The notes beneath the pieces were generated by a model. It was given only the letters and a program-made list of their open reading frames with translations, did no database searches and had not been told where the DNA came from. 64,000 nt of DNA, taken from positions 124,001 through 188,000 of the forward strand of contig NZ_JAFBDS010000006.1 of NCBI RefSeq assembly GCF_016908375.1, read 5' to 3'. Positions 19,004-28,669 of this stretch are shown piece by piece. Origin of the DNA: Amphibacillus cookii (GTDB lineage Bacteria; Bacillota; Bacilli; Bacillales; Amphibacillaceae). Numbering within the stretch: the stretch's first letter is position 1; each line of letters begins with the position of its first letter. Both the position numbers and the translations under genes were made by a program.

Positions 19004-20290
19004 TTATTTGGTTTGGCTATGTTCAACCAAGAAATCAACAGCTTTCTTAAATTTCAGATCTTCTTTAATGGCATCCGTATTGCCACCAAGCATTTGAGTC
19101 AGTTGCTCAATTTCAATTTGATACATTTCTGCCATTGTCTTTAATTCTTCATTAACATCTTCTTCAGTTACTTCGACATTTTCCACCTCAGCAATAGCCT
19201 CAAGAACAAGGTTTGTTTGAACACGTTTTGATGCATCTTCTTTCATCTGTTCTTTAAGCGCATCTTCATCTTGACCAGAGAACTGGAAGTACATATCTAA
19301 GGTCATTCCTTGCTGCTGTAGACGCTGTTCAAATTCACGAAGCATACGATCTAATTCCGTCGTCACCATCGCTTCTGGAATATCGATTTCAGCATTTTCA
19401 GTTGCCTGATTAATGAGTGCTTCACGCTTTTGATTCTCTGCGTCAGATTGTTTTTGATTTTCTAATCGCTCTCTTGTTTTCTCTTTTAGCTCAGCTAATG
19501 TTTCTACATCATCATTTACATCTTTAGCAAATTCATCATCTAATTCAGGTAATTCTTTTGCTTTGATCTCATGAATCTTCACTTTGAAAGTTGCAGCTTT
19601 GCCAGCTAAATCTTCAGCATGATACTCATCTGGGAAAGTAACTTCAACTTCTGCTTCCTCTCCAGTAGCTTTGCCAATAAGTTGCTCTTCAAATCCCGGA
19701 ATAAATGAGCCTGAGCCAATTTCCAACGTATGATTTTCAGCGGCACCACCCTCAAATGCTTCACCATCAACAAAACCTTCAAAATCAAGAACAACGGTAT
19801 CACCATCTTCAACTGTTCCTTCTTCTTTCACAACAAGTTCTGCTTGATTTTGGCGTTGATTTTCAATATCTTGGTCAACATCTTCATCAGTAACCGTAAC
19901 ATCTTGCTCCTCAACTTCTAAGCCCTTATACTCGCCTAATTTAACTTCTGGCTTCACGGTAACATTGGCTGTAAAAATTAAGTTTTTACCTTTTTCAATT
20001 TGTGTAATATCAATTTCAGGTTGGTCTACCGGCGAGATCCCCGCTTCATCTACAGCGCCAGCATATGCCTCTGGTAAAATAATATCAACTGCATCTTGAT
20101 ATAAAGATTCTACGCCGAAACGTTGCTCGAATAACCCACGTGGAATTCTACCTTTACGGAAACCAGGTAGTTGTACATCCTTTACTACTTTCTTAAACGC
20201 CTGATCTAAGGCTTCGTTAAATTTTTCAGCATCGACCTCAACGGTTAACGTGCCTTGATTACCTTCTTGCTTTTCCCACTTAGCTGTCAT
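19004..20290 (-). CDS. tig: Trigger factor
   Basis: 428 aa. Ribosome-binding signature [17 protein letters not shown] near residue 43, central FKBP-type PPIase domain ([19 protein letters not shown]), C-terminal helical chaperone arms. Cytosolic ribosome-associated chaperone for nascent chains. Flanked by ysoA-like and clpX genes as in Bacillus subtilis. Confidence 0.97.
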   Translation of the reverse strand: MTAKWEKQEGNQGTLTVEVDAEKFNEALDQAFKKVVKDVQLPGFRKGRIPRGLFEQRFGVESLYQDAVDIILPEAYAGAVDEAGISPVDQPEIDITQIEKGKNLIFTANVTVKPEVKLGEYKGLEVEEQDVTVTDEDVDQDIENQRQNQAELVVKEEGTVEDGDTVVLDFEGFVDGEAFEGGAAENHTLEIGSGSFIPGFEEQLIGKATGEEAEVEVTFPDEYHAEDLAGKAATFKVKIHEIKAKELPELDDEFAKDVNDDVETLAELKEKTRERLENQKQSDAENQKREALINQATENAEIDIPEAMVTTELDRMLREFEQRLQQQGMTLDMYFQFSGQDEDALKEQMKEDASKRVQTNLVLEAIAEVENVEVTEEDVNEELKTMAEMYQIEIEQLTQMLGGNTDAIKEDLKFKKAVDFLVEHSQTK

Positions 20291-20447
20291 TTATTTTCCC
20301 TCCATGCGTACATGTATAAATTTTATATTTGCCGTTCATTCATGATACATTATTTTTGATACAAGACCGAACGCAAATCAACCCTTTTATTATAACACAA
20401 ACAAACGCGCTTTCAAGATTTACTATTTAGAACGTGGATATTTTCAT

Positions 20448-21434
20448 TTATTCTTCCATAATGGAAAAATAAATTTGTTCACATGCAATCATTCTGTTAA
20501 TCTTTTCTAGCACTTCTATTGAATAAGCAGATTCATCGATCCCTGTTTGGGGATCAAATGAAGCCTTAACGATGGCAATAACTGCTTGATTCATGGCGTC
20601 TATTTCATCCATTTTTGGAACAAATGGATAATGAACATAGAAATAACGGTCAATGAGTTGATTGCTAAACCGATAAAAAGAAGGATCCTTTTGCTCAAGG
20701 TCAGCGAGCGTCTCTTTTAATTTTAAACGGAATGGATGTTTGTTCATATAAGGAAAAACACTCGGATTAATCGTTAAACGTTGACTGAATTTCACGACTT
20801 CGAACTCTTGATTAATGGATTCTGCTTGTAATAGGCTTACAATAACCGTCTTAATGACTGGATGAATATTTTCTTCTACAAGCATATTTGCAAATAAATC
20901 TATGTATGGTTTTATATCAGCACGCTGAAGGTGGTTGATTAAATGCCATTGTGCCATCGTGTCATGGTTGTCTATCGCTTCTTCTAATTCATGTTTTGTT
21001 ACATTAACTTCTTGTTCGACTTGTTCATTCACTAATGGCTGATTAACTTCATATAGCTTCTTTAATTGCCCCTTTAAAGAACTAGGAATGTGACCATGTT
21101 CCAAGGTTTCATCAAGAAGCTCTGCGACTTCTTTATGTTTATGAAATTGAAATAATAATGTTGCATAAATATTTATGTATGAAAAATAGTTGTCGTCCTG
21201 CTTAGCAATAAGGTCCTCACACATTTGCTCGGCTTCCTTCTGTCTTCCAAGTTCAATTAAACACGTCAGTTTACCTAAGGCTACTTCTTGATCGGTAACA
21301 CCATGAGCTATTAATTGATTTAAATAGTTTAGTGCATCTGCAAATTGTTTATCCTGCATGGCTTGATAAGCATTTTTTTCAAGATCTTGCTTTTGCTTAG
21401 GGAACAGGACAACATTATCATGTTGCCGGTTCAT
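20448..21434 (-). CDS. ysoA: TPR-repeat protein, YsoA-like
   Basis: 328 aa, no signal peptide. The N-terminal half has tetratricopeptide-like helical pairs (NAYQAMQDKQFADALNYLNQLI, KLTCLIELGRQKEAEQMCEDLI, YATLLFQFHKHKEVAELLDETL). Position directly upstream of tig equals ysoA in Bacillus subtilis. Function unknown; probably a protein-interaction scaffold. Confidence 0.8.
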   Translation of the reverse strand: MNRQHDNVVLFPKQKQDLEKNAYQAMQDKQFADALNYLNQLIAHGVTDQEVALGKLTCLIELGRQKEAEQMCEDLIAKQDDNYFSYINIYATLLFQFHKHKEVAELLDETLEHGHIPSSLKGQLKKLYEVNQPLVNEQVEQEVNVTKHELEEAIDNHDTMAQWHLINHLQRADIKPYIDLFANMLVEENIHPVIKTVIVSLLQAESINQEFEVVKFSQRLTINPSVFPYMNKHPFRLKLKETLADLEQKDPSFYRFSNQLIDRYFYVHYPFVPKMDEIDAMNQAVIAIVKASFDPQTGIDESAYSIEVLEKINRMIACEQIYFSIMEE

Positions 21435-21470
21435 TATCTACCCCTCCTTCCCTCTACTTATTGTCTGTAT

Positions 21471-21731
21471 CTATGCTTTAGTAGTTCCTTCCCTCTTATT
21501 CACCATTTCAAACAAGCCTGTTGCTGACAAACCAGCTAATCCCCCAGCCCAGAGGCGCAAGACAAGCTCAAGGTCAGTAAAAGGATAGGCAACACTACCG
21601 ATTAATAAGCCGATAATAAAGCTAATCGATGGAATGATATTCTTTGGTAAATTGAATGTTAATTTAATCATTTCCACTAAAGCAGACACAATAGGTAATA
21701 ACACTGTTGCAAATATGAGTACTTGTTCCAC
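21471..21731 (-). CDS. Phage-type holin-like small membrane protein
   Basis: 86 aa from a GTG with GGGAGGG upstream. Three hydrophobic segments (LIFATVLLPIVSALVEMI, IIPSISFIIGLLIGSVAY, LVLRLWAGGLAGLSATGLFEM) and a charged tail resemble A118-type phage holins, including the WAGGLAG..GLFE motif. No endolysin or phage structural genes are next to it. It may be a domesticated holin used in lysis or protein export; holin function is inference from similarity. Confidence 0.65.
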   Translation of the reverse strand: MEQVLIFATVLLPIVSALVEMIKLTFNLPKNIIPSISFIIGLLIGSVAYPFTDLELVLRLWAGGLAGLSATGLFEMVNKREGTTKA

Positions 21732-21734
21732 ACG

Positions 21735-22086
21735 AATCCCTCCCTTGTATAAAAGATACGTGTGAACTTAACAGAACATACTTGCAAAAGCAGAAAAATC
21801 ACTAAGCATTGAAATAAGCGTTAGCTTAATGTCCTTCTCAATTATAGACTAAATTTATCCAAAGCTGCAAATGTGCTTTAAAAGAAGATCTAACGAAATT
21901 TCTTACTTGTTTACTTATTTACCTCATAGTCAAGAAATATACATGTTGTTAACCGTTCATTTGTCGTAAATCTTAAACGTATGGTTTACTTTAACGGATT
22001 ATCTATTGGTTTACAAGCACTTTATAACTTTGACGTAAATCGCTAAAAATTTTTCGCATGCAATTTGCAGGTTCGCATTATATTAT
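21735..22086. other. AT-rich gap, nothing recognised
   Basis: About 350 bp between the holin-like gene and the terminator of the small basic peptide gene. It should hold the holin promoter; no gene or clear repeat seen. Confidence 0.5.
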
Positions 22087-22116
22087 ATATTAGGGAGGAA
22101 AACACCTCCCTAATAT
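22087..22116 (-). terminator. Terminator of the 50-aa peptide gene
   Basis: ATATTAGGGAGG / CCTCCCTAATAT perfect hairpin with a 6-nt loop, 5 bp past the stop codon. Confidence 0.8.
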
Positions 22117-22121
22117 CCTAC

Positions 22122-22274
22122 TCAATGGTGACGACCTTTTAAGTATCGCGGTCGTCTCTTTTTCTTTCTTTTATTTTCTCGCATGTCACTTAAATCTTTT
22201 AATGCTGAGATTATGTTCTTAAATATTGCTGCCAACAAAGCAACCAAACTAACAACCATCTCAACATTCACCAT
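22122..22274 (-). CDS. Short protein: hydrophobic helix plus strongly basic tail
   Basis: 50 aa, starting ATG at 22274 after GAGAGGAGGTG at ideal spacing and ending right before a strong terminator, so the unit is complete. Residues 4-26 (VEMVVSLVALLAAIFKNI) form one hydrophobic or amphipathic helix; residues 32-50 are mostly Lys/Arg (NKRKKKRRPRYLKGRHH). No family recognised. It could be a type I toxin-like or membrane-anchored nucleic-acid-binding peptide; its partner, if any, may be the nearby holin-like protein. Confidence 0.6.
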   Translation of the reverse strand: MVNVEMVVSLVALLAAIFKNIISALKDLSDMRENKRKKKRRPRYLKGRHH

Positions 22275-22449
22275 GGCACCTCCTCTCTATATTCTATTTT
22301 ATGCATGCTATTTTCGGTCATGTATATAAGACTTGAAAATATGCTAAAAATAAACTTATTTAACCATTATTTAGTGCGGATTTACCATATCGAGTTGGAA
22401 GGTATAAATATAACACAGGTGTGTAAAATAAAGATATGCCAAAACAAAG

Positions 22450-22641
22450 GTGGTGAGCCTTATCGAAGCACAACGTGCACAAGAAATAACGATGATACCT
22501 GATATGATTCATGTCACTTGTAACGGTGAGAAAGTCTATATTGAACATGTGGATCAAGATAAAAACCTAGCCACTATCCATCCATTATCCAATCCAGAAG
22601 ATAAAAAAAGTGTATCTGTTGATCATTTAGAAGAACATTAA
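22450..22641 (+). CDS. sspH: Small acid-soluble spore protein H-type
   Basis: 63 aa frame. The core AQRAQEI...PDMIHVTCNGEKVYIEHVDQ..LATIHPLSNPEDKKSVSVDHLEEH matches the H-type SASP family (about 59 residues), a minor DNA-protecting or core protein of spores. The frame opens with two GTG codons, but the ribosome site AAAGGTGG overlaps them; its normal spacing points to the ATC codon at 22462 instead, giving a protein of the family length. The start is therefore uncertain. Divergent from the 50-aa peptide gene. Confidence 0.8.
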   Translation: MVSLIEAQRAQEITMIPDMIHVTCNGEKVYIEHVDQDKNLATIHPLSNPEDKKSVSVDHLEEH

Positions 22642-22746
22642 TTTTAAAATTTTTAGTGGAAACGCCACCTCCAAGAAAAGCTAGTAAAAGCACAAAGAGC
22701 TTGGGACAAAATAAACGATTTTCGCTCTAAACACGAACGATTTTTT

Positions 22747-22906
22747 TAAACGAACCTTCCATCAGTGGGTATTTTCGTTCTTCGCCCACTGCTTGCAGGT
22801 TCGTTGAGTAAATCACGACATAAGCGTCCATTATCACTCAACTAAATTGATTTGCTCTACTCCCTATTTTGAGGGTGATTTACGGATGGTTATCTGTTAT
22901 GAAATA
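22747..22906 (+). repeat. Dispersed structured intergenic repeat, copy C
   Basis: About 160 bp between the converging 3' ends of sspH and gntK. Landmarks: ACCTTCCATCAGTGGG, GTTGAGTAAATCACGACATAAG, arms CGTCCATTATCAC / GTGATTTACGGATG, end TTATCTGTTATGAAA. The arm pair differs from other copies on both sides but still pairs. Confidence 0.8.
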
Positions 22907-22989
22907 AATGGAAGTACGGTTTCATCTCTACAAACTGTAGGTCAGTTAGACGTTGTCACACGACGTGACGGGTTTAGTCTAACCTTTCA

Positions 22990-23062
22990 CTAAGCAAAAC
23001 AAATGACGCTTCCGAGTGGATCTTCAGATCGCCCTGCCCCCGGGATTCTCGCATATTTCAGT
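22990..23062 (-). repeat. Remnant of the GAGACCCC-type element
   Basis: Minus strand carries GAAGATCCACT and a GCGAGAATCCCGGGGGCAGG segment like the interior of the 13.8-kb element, but truncated and diverged. No gene here. Confidence 0.4.
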
Positions 23063-23094
23063 TGCTAAATTATTTATCCCAAAAAATAAAAATA

Positions 23095-23141
23095 AATAAC
23101 CGAACTACAATTGGTTGAATACCTATTATAGTTCGGTTATT
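23095..23141 (-). terminator. Terminator downstream of the gluconate operon
   Basis: AATAACCGAACTA / TAGTTCGGTTATT hairpin around a ~21-nt loop, T-rich on the minus strand, about 125 bp past the gntK stop. Confidence 0.65.
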
Positions 23142-23265
23142 ATATTGACTTATTTATTTTTATCCCACTCTTATTTCTTAGCCATAATATTTAATCAATA
23201 AATGTGCAGCTAAAACATGATTTACCGTAAGATCCAACTCCCCTCCTGCATTTAATATGAGAGAA

Positions 23266-24801
23266 TTAGTTAGTATGGTTTTGCTGGAACATAGCAATTG
23301 CTGCATACTCACTTTCTAATAGTCGACTTAACCGTATGTAGAGCGGAATGAGTTCTGTATAAGTTTTGACATTGTTTTTAATAGGTTGATTAACTTGTAC
23401 AGTTTCGACCATTTCAGAGACTGCGTCAAGGTCATCAATCTCACCTATTGCGTAAAGACCTAATACAGCTGCTCCTAAACAAGAACTTTCGACGCTAGCT
23501 GGAACATGGACATCTTGATTAAATATGTCAGCTAACATTTGTCGCCATACCTCTGATTTTGCAAAACCACCCGTTGCATGGATTTTATCGGGAAAACCAA
23601 TCATTTCCTTCAAGGCAAGCATAACCGTATACATATTTATATTTATTCCTTCTAAAACCGCACGCATCATATGCTCTTTCTTATGATGCATGGCTAATCC
23701 AAAAAATGATCCACGCGCTTGTGCATTCCATAACGGCGCACGCTCCCCCGCTAAGTAAGGATGGAAAATAAGACCTTCTGCTCCAGCAGGAATATGGGCA
23801 ATTTTTTCCGTAATGACATCATAAGGATCTCGTCCTAACGTTTTAGCTTTTTCTACCTCTTGATAGCCCATCTCATCACGAAGCCAACGCATAACCATAC
23901 CGCCATTGTTAACTGGTCCCCCAATCACCCAATGCTTATCAGTTAGCGCATAACAGAAGATTCTACCTTTTGGATCCGTAACGGGGCGGTTAGTAACCGT
24001 ACGTATCGCACCACTTGTGCCAATCGTTAAAGCAACAACACCAGGCTTAATCGCATTTACACCTAAATTGGCAAGTACACCATCATTTGCCCCGATAATA
24101 AAAGGCAGGTCTTGTGGTATGCCAAGTTCGTTCGCAACTTTCTTATCCAAACCTTCTAATCGTTCTGTTGTTGGCACAATTCGCGACAATTGGTTTCGAT
24201 TAATACCAGCTACTGCCAACGCCTGATCATCCCAATCTAAATCAATCAAATTAAATAATCCGGTTGCAGATGCAATAGAATAATCAATAACATATTGATT
24301 AAAAAAATGATGAAAAACATATTCTTTTATTGAAATGAACTTGGCTGTCTGTCGATACACTTCGGGCCTGTCATTTTTTAGCCAGATAATCTTTGCTAAA
24401 GGTGACATCGGATGTATTGGTGTCCCCGTTCTAAGATACAGCTCATGACCTTGATTATCTTTTAATGCTTTTACGTATGGTTCACTGCGTTGATCTGCCC
24501 ATGTTAAATTTGCCGTTAAAGCCTCACCTCTGTCATTGACAGCAATTAAACTATGCATTGCTGCACTAAAAGAAACAAACATTAGTGCCTTTTTATCAAT
24601 ACCACTAATAGACAGAACATCCCTTATCGTATACTTAACCGCTCTTAGAATCTCATTAACATCTTGTTCAGCAGCCCCAGAGACAGGTGTGTCTAATGCG
24701 TACTCAATAGATTGTTGTGCAACGACCGCACCAGCTCGATTAAATATAACCGCTTTTGTACTGGTCGTTCCTATGTCTACACCAAGCATATATTTCTTCA
24801 T
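23266..24801 (-). CDS. gntK: Gluconate kinase (FGGY family)
   Basis: 511 aa from the ATG at 24801, which follows GTGGAGGA; the protein then begins MKKYMLGVDIGTTSTKAVIF, the FGGY ATP-binding start (Bacillus subtilis GntK is about 513 aa). The second FGGY signature region (GGFAKSEVWRQMLADIF) and HPYLAGERAPLWN are present. It phosphorylates gluconate to 6-phosphogluconate. Last gene of the gnd-gntP-gntK operon. Confidence 0.92.
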   Translation of the reverse strand: MKKYMLGVDIGTTSTKAVIFNRAGAVVAQQSIEYALDTPVSGAAEQDVNEILRAVKYTIRDVLSISGIDKKALMFVSFSAAMHSLIAVNDRGEALTANLTWADQRSEPYVKALKDNQGHELYLRTGTPIHPMSPLAKIIWLKNDRPEVYRQTAKFISIKEYVFHHFFNQYVIDYSIASATGLFNLIDLDWDDQALAVAGINRNQLSRIVPTTERLEGLDKKVANELGIPQDLPFIIGANDGVLANLGVNAIKPGVVALTIGTSGAIRTVTNRPVTDPKGRIFCYALTDKHWVIGGPVNNGGMVMRWLRDEMGYQEVEKAKTLGRDPYDVITEKIAHIPAGAEGLIFHPYLAGERAPLWNAQARGSFFGLAMHHKKEHMMRAVLEGININMYTVMLALKEMIGFPDKIHATGGFAKSEVWRQMLADIFNQDVHVPASVESSCLGAAVLGLYAIGEIDDLDAVSEMVETVQVNQPIKNNVKTYTELIPLYIRLSRLLESEYAAIAMFQQNHTN

Positions 24802-24917
24802 TGTATATTCCTCCACTATCATTTAACTTACTATTATTATACCTATGACAATGTTAAATACGAAAGGTTTATTCATCGGTTCTAATAATTCTGTATTTCT
24901 TGATCCATAAATATTTA

Positions 24918-26258
24918 TTATATAAATAAACTGATTACCATAACCGTTAATAAACCTACTAAACCAATTAATGTTTGCATAACGGTCCAAGTTTTGAAAG
25001 TATCCTTAACTTCTAATCCAAAATAACGACTAACAAGCCAAAAGCCGGAGTCATTCACATGCGAAAGTACAGTTGCACCTGCTGCAATGGCAATCACAAC
25101 TAAAGCAAGCGAGGGACCGTCAAATTCCATAATTGATAATACTGGAGAAATTAAGCCAGCTGCAGTAACCATTGAAACAGTTGCAGATCCTTGTGCTACG
25201 CGAACAACCGCCGCAATTAAAAATGCTAATAAAATGGGAGGCAACGCAGATGCAGCCATTTGTTCACCTAATACATCAGCTACACCAGAGTCTATTAATA
25301 CCTCTTTAAACACCCCACCTGCACCAGTCACAAGAATAATAATTCCCGCCGGTTCTAATGCCTTTGTTGCAATATCTTGCACCTCTTGTCTAGAGTATCC
25401 TCTTTTGGTCCCTAAGAATGTAAACGTTACCAATACTGCTAAGGTTAATGCTACAATCGGATTACCAACAAAGGTAGTGATTTCTCTAACAATGTGACCT
25501 TCTTCAAATAAAACCGTAGATAATGTATTAACTAAGATTAATACTAACGGAACAAGGATAATTGAAGCAATCATTCCAAAGCTCGGTAAATCTTTTCCAG
25601 GCACTTTTTCTTGAAAGTTCATATATTCCGGAACCTTGACGTGAACTTTTCCAGCAATAAACTTACCAAATATCGGTCCCGCAATGAGCATAGATGGAAT
25701 ACCAGCAATTACTCCGAATAAAATCACCCATCCTAAATCCGCTCCAACTAAATTGGCTACCGCTATAGGACCAGGTGTTGGTGGGATATAACTATGTGTC
25801 ACCGCTAATCCTGCTAATAGCGGTATTCCATAATATAATAGAGAACGTCCCGTTTTTTTAGTTAACCCATAAATTATTGGGACTAAAATAATGAAACCTA
25901 CATCAAAAAACACAGGAATAGCTACCAAAAAACCAGAAATACCTAATGCCCATTGCGATTTGTCCTCCCCAAATTTCTCTAAAAGGGTCTGTGCTAATCT
26001 TTCTACACCACCAGACACTTCGAGCATTTTTCCAAACATAGCACCTAAACCGACTACAATGGCAACAAATCCTAGTGTCCCTCCCATTCCTGCCTCAATA
26101 GATTCAATAACATGATTTAGTGGCATTCCTGCGGCTATCCCTACAAGCAAACTAACTACCATTAAGGAAACAAAAGCATGAAGTTTTTGCCTTATGACTA
26201 AAAACAACAAACCAAATATCCCTGCAATCGCTACCAGAATTAACATGGTTCCAGACAT
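24918..26258 (-). CDS. gntP: Gluconate permease, GntP family
   Basis: 446 aa with about 12-14 transmembrane segments and GntP signatures such as PPTPGPIAVANLVGADLG and HVNDSGFWLVSRYFGL near the C-terminus. GGGGAGGAATT precedes the ATG. It imports gluconate with protons. Placed between gnd and gntK, so one operon covers import, phosphorylation and oxidation. Confidence 0.93.
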   Translation of the reverse strand: MSGTMLILVAIAGIFGLLFLVIRQKLHAFVSLMVVSLLVGIAAGMPLNHVIESIEAGMGGTLGFVAIVVGLGAMFGKMLEVSGGVERLAQTLLEKFGEDKSQWALGISGFLVAIPVFFDVGFIILVPIIYGLTKKTGRSLLYYGIPLLAGLAVTHSYIPPTPGPIAVANLVGADLGWVILFGVIAGIPSMLIAGPIFGKFIAGKVHVKVPEYMNFQEKVPGKDLPSFGMIASIILVPLVLILVNTLSTVLFEEGHIVREITTFVGNPIVALTLAVLVTFTFLGTKRGYSRQEVQDIATKALEPAGIIILVTGAGGVFKEVLIDSGVADVLGEQMAASALPPILLAFLIAAVVRVAQGSATVSMVTAAGLISPVLSIMEFDGPSLALVVIAIAAGATVLSHVNDSGFWLVSRYFGLEVKDTFKTWTVMQTLIGLVGLLTVMVISLFI

Positions 26259-26281
26259 CTATAATTCCTCCCCTATAACAA

Positions 26282-27178
26282 TTAATAAGACTCAACAGAA
26301 TGACCACCGAATTGATTCCGCAACGAAGCGACCACTTTCCCACTAAAAGTGTCTTGTTCAAGAGTGCGATTTCTCATCATTAATGATAATGCAATCACAG
26401 GTGCGACTGCTTGTAATTCTAAAGCTGTCTCTACCGTCCATTTCCCTTCACCTGATGAGTGGACGACTCCTTTGATTTGTTTTAGATATTGATCCTTTGC
26501 AAAGGCATCTTGTAATAACTCTATCAGCCATGATCGGATCACCGAGCCATTATTCCAAACACGAGCGACCTGTTCAAAATCATAATCAAATACTGACTTC
26601 TCTAAGATATCAAATCCTTCACCGATAGCTTGCATCATTCCATATTCAATGCCATTATGAACCATTTTCAAAAAATGGCCACTACCTGAAGGCCCTGTAT
26701 ATAGATAGCCATTTGGTACAGAAACGTCCTTGAATATCGGCTCAACCTCTTGATAGGCTTGCTTATCTCCGCCAATCATAATACAAACACCATATCTCGC
26801 ACCTTCCGTTCCCCCACTCGTTCCAACATCCAAATAACCAATCTCTTTTGCTCTTAAAGCATGGGCACGACGAATGGTATCTTTATAGTTTGAATTGCCA
26901 CCGTCAATTAATATATCTCCACATACTAGTTTAGGCGTTAATGATTTAATAAGATGCTCTGTGGCATCGCCAGCTGGGACCATCATCCAAATTATTTTTT
27001 TTTGACCCAATTTAATAACAACATCGTCCAACGTATAAGCTTCAATCGCCCCCTCTTTTCCTGCTTCTGACACTGCATTAGCATTAATATCATACGCAAT
27101 CACTTGATAACCTCTACCTAACAAGTTTCGTGTCAGATTCATCCCCATTTTCCCTAACCCTATGATCGCAACTTTCAC
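26282..27178 (-). CDS. 6-phosphogluconate dehydrogenase, short (YqeC/GntZ-like) form
   Basis: 298 aa, GTG start after GGAGGG. Rossmann motif GLGKMGMNL, substrate loop DGGNSNYKDT, DVGTSGGTEGARYG, catalytic KMVHNGIEYGMMQ. This ~300-aa form, unlike the 470-aa Gnd, is usually NAD-dependent; cofactor is inference. It oxidatively decarboxylates 6-phosphogluconate to ribulose 5-phosphate. First gene of the gluconate operon. Confidence 0.9.
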   Translation of the reverse strand: MKVAIIGLGKMGMNLTRNLLGRGYQVIAYDINANAVSEAGKEGAIEAYTLDDVVIKLGQKKIIWMMVPAGDATEHLIKSLTPKLVCGDILIDGGNSNYKDTIRRAHALRAKEIGYLDVGTSGGTEGARYGVCIMIGGDKQAYQEVEPIFKDVSVPNGYLYTGPSGSGHFLKMVHNGIEYGMMQAIGEGFDILEKSVFDYDFEQVARVWNNGSVIRSWLIELLQDAFAKDQYLKQIKGVVHSSGEGKWTVETALELQAVAPVIALSLMMRNRTLEQDTFSGKVVASLRNQFGGHSVESY

Positions 27179-27238
27179 TACAATCCCTCCAGCAAAATAT
27201 TTTTCCTTAATTAAATAATACGAAAAAATATTATTCTT

Positions 27239-27252
27239 TGCAAGCGTTTTCT
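27239..27252 (-). promoter_or_regulatory. Putative cre (CcpA site) of the gluconate operon
   Basis: TGCAAGCGTTTTCT on the plus strand fits the relaxed cre consensus TGNAARCGNWWNCW. It lies 61 bp before the gnd start in the divergent regulator-operon gap, so CcpA repression is likely. Confidence 0.55.
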
Positions 27253-27373
27253 AATTTTTTTTAGAAAAATTACCATAGGACTTGTTATTATGAAAGCACT
27301 TTTGATTAAACATTTAATTTTTCTTAAATTACCTTTATAATAACTGTAATATAATTTTTCAGGAGGTATTTTA

Positions 27374-28231
27374 ATGTCTCGTTCAGATACACATTCATGT
27401 TTGATGAGCATCCGTTCACATTATTCGACATTTAGTGATAAAGAAAAAGCGATAGCAGATTACATTTTATCAAATCCTAATAAAGTGATTCACGGAACGA
27501 TTAATCAAGTAGCAGAAGAAATTGGATTAGCGGATTCAACAGTCTTTCGCTTCTGCAAGCGAATAGGCTTCAAGGGATATCAAGCTATGAAAATTGCTTT
27601 AGCTGCTGAATTTGTAGAACCCATACAAGATATCCATGAAAATATATCAGCAAATGATGATGAAAAAACCGTTCTTGAAAAAGTATTTCACTCTAACATC
27701 CAAACATTAGAAGATACTTTAAAAGTTATCAATGAAAAATATTTTAAAGATGCAGTAGAAGCCATATTGTCGGCAAAAAAGGTGGAATTTTTTGGTAGTG
27801 GCGGATCTAACATCATTGCTTTAGATGGTTACCATAAATTAATTCGTACGGGTATTAGTGTTTTTGCTCAAGCAGATACTCATATGCAATTAATGGCAGC
27901 TTCTCAAATGACAAGTGAAGATGTCGCTATCCTTATCTCTCATACAGGAACAACAAAAGACATTTTAGATATCTATGAAACCGTTATGAAAAATGGAGTG
28001 AAAACAATTGGAATCACCGGCTTCACCCAATCACCACTTAGTCAAAAAGTCGACATCCCCTTATATACACTCTCGGAAGAAACCGACTTTCGGTCTGAAG
28101 CATTAGCTTCACGAATTGCACAACTCAGTGTTATTGATGCTATTTATGTTAACGTACTAATGGCTAGAAAAGAAGCTGGAAAATTATCAATTGAAAAAAT
28201 GAGAAAAGCCATCGCTACAAAAAGAATTTAA
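27374..28231 (+). CDS. RpiR/MurR-family transcriptional regulator with SIS domain
   Basis: 285 aa; ATG after AGGAGGT. N-terminal HTH_6 domain (EKAIADYILSNPNKV...INQVAEEIGLADSTVFRFCKRIGFKGYQ) and C-terminal sugar-isomerase SIS fold (VEFFGSGGSNIIALDGYHKLIR, ISHTGTTKDI). Divergent from the gluconate operon, it probably senses 6-phosphogluconate or a related sugar phosphate and takes the place of GntR of Bacillus subtilis. The intergenic region has A/T-rich inverted motifs that could be its operator. Confidence 0.88.
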   Translation: MSRSDTHSCLMSIRSHYSTFSDKEKAIADYILSNPNKVIHGTINQVAEEIGLADSTVFRFCKRIGFKGYQAMKIALAAEFVEPIQDIHENISANDDEKTVLEKVFHSNIQTLEDTLKVINEKYFKDAVEAILSAKKVEFFGSGGSNIIALDGYHKLIRTGISVFAQADTHMQLMAASQMTSEDVAILISHTGTTKDILDIYETVMKNGVKTIGITGFTQSPLSQKVDIPLYTLSEETDFRSEALASRIAQLSVIDAIYVNVLMARKEAGKLSIEKMRKAIATKRI

Positions 28232-28234
28232 TTA

Positions 28235-28294
28235 ATGAAAACACTTAAGTTACTTTGCTAAACGTCGCTAGCGGATAGCACTTAAATGTTTTCA
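28235..28294 (+). terminator. Likely terminator of the RpiR-type gene
   Basis: TGAAAACACTTAAG pairs (13 of 14) with CTTAAATGTTTTCA around a ~32-nt loop that includes a CGCTAGCG core. Confidence 0.6.
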
Positions 28295-28343
28295 TTTACC
28301 GGAAATTGATTTATTAACAACTAAACGTTTGAACTGTCTATTT

Positions 28344-28407
28344 CAATTCACGCAATGACCAATTCGTGGGAGAAGAACGAAAACACCTACTGATTGAAGG
28401 TTCCTTT
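28344..28407 (-). repeat. Dispersed structured intergenic repeat, truncated copy I (inverted)
   Basis: Minus strand reads GGAACCTTCAATCAGTAGG, TTTTCGTTCTTCTCCCACG and GGTCATTGCGTGAAT, the left third of the family. It is the only copy in this orientation and lacks the right arm. Confidence 0.7.
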
Positions 28408-28562
28408 TATTAACGATTTAACAAAAGAAAAAACAGCCATTTAAATTATTAAACATTTTTTTAGTAAGTTTATCGATGATCAACTGAACAGCTGAACTTT
28501 TTATGGTATGAACTATAGTTTAGGTGGTGAAATAATTTTACCAAATACAATAAAATTAAATC

Positions 28563-28576
28563 TGTAAACGTTTACA
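28563..28576 (+). promoter_or_regulatory. Palindromic cre site upstream of the xylanase gene
   Basis: TGTAAACGTTTACA is a perfect 14-bp palindrome and an ideal CcpA site, about 95 bp before the xylanase ATG. It predicts catabolite repression of xylanase. Confidence 0.8.
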
Positions 28577-28669
28577 AATCCTGGCGGAAAGGGAGGGCTG
28601 AAGTGCAGCGTGATTTAAAAGCATGACTGTAACAATAAATGCCATTTTTTCAAAAGGAGGAATAAAACG

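Noticed and set aside
25087-25497. 136-aa plus-strand frame opposite gntP
   Set aside because: Shadow of a well-supported permease gene.
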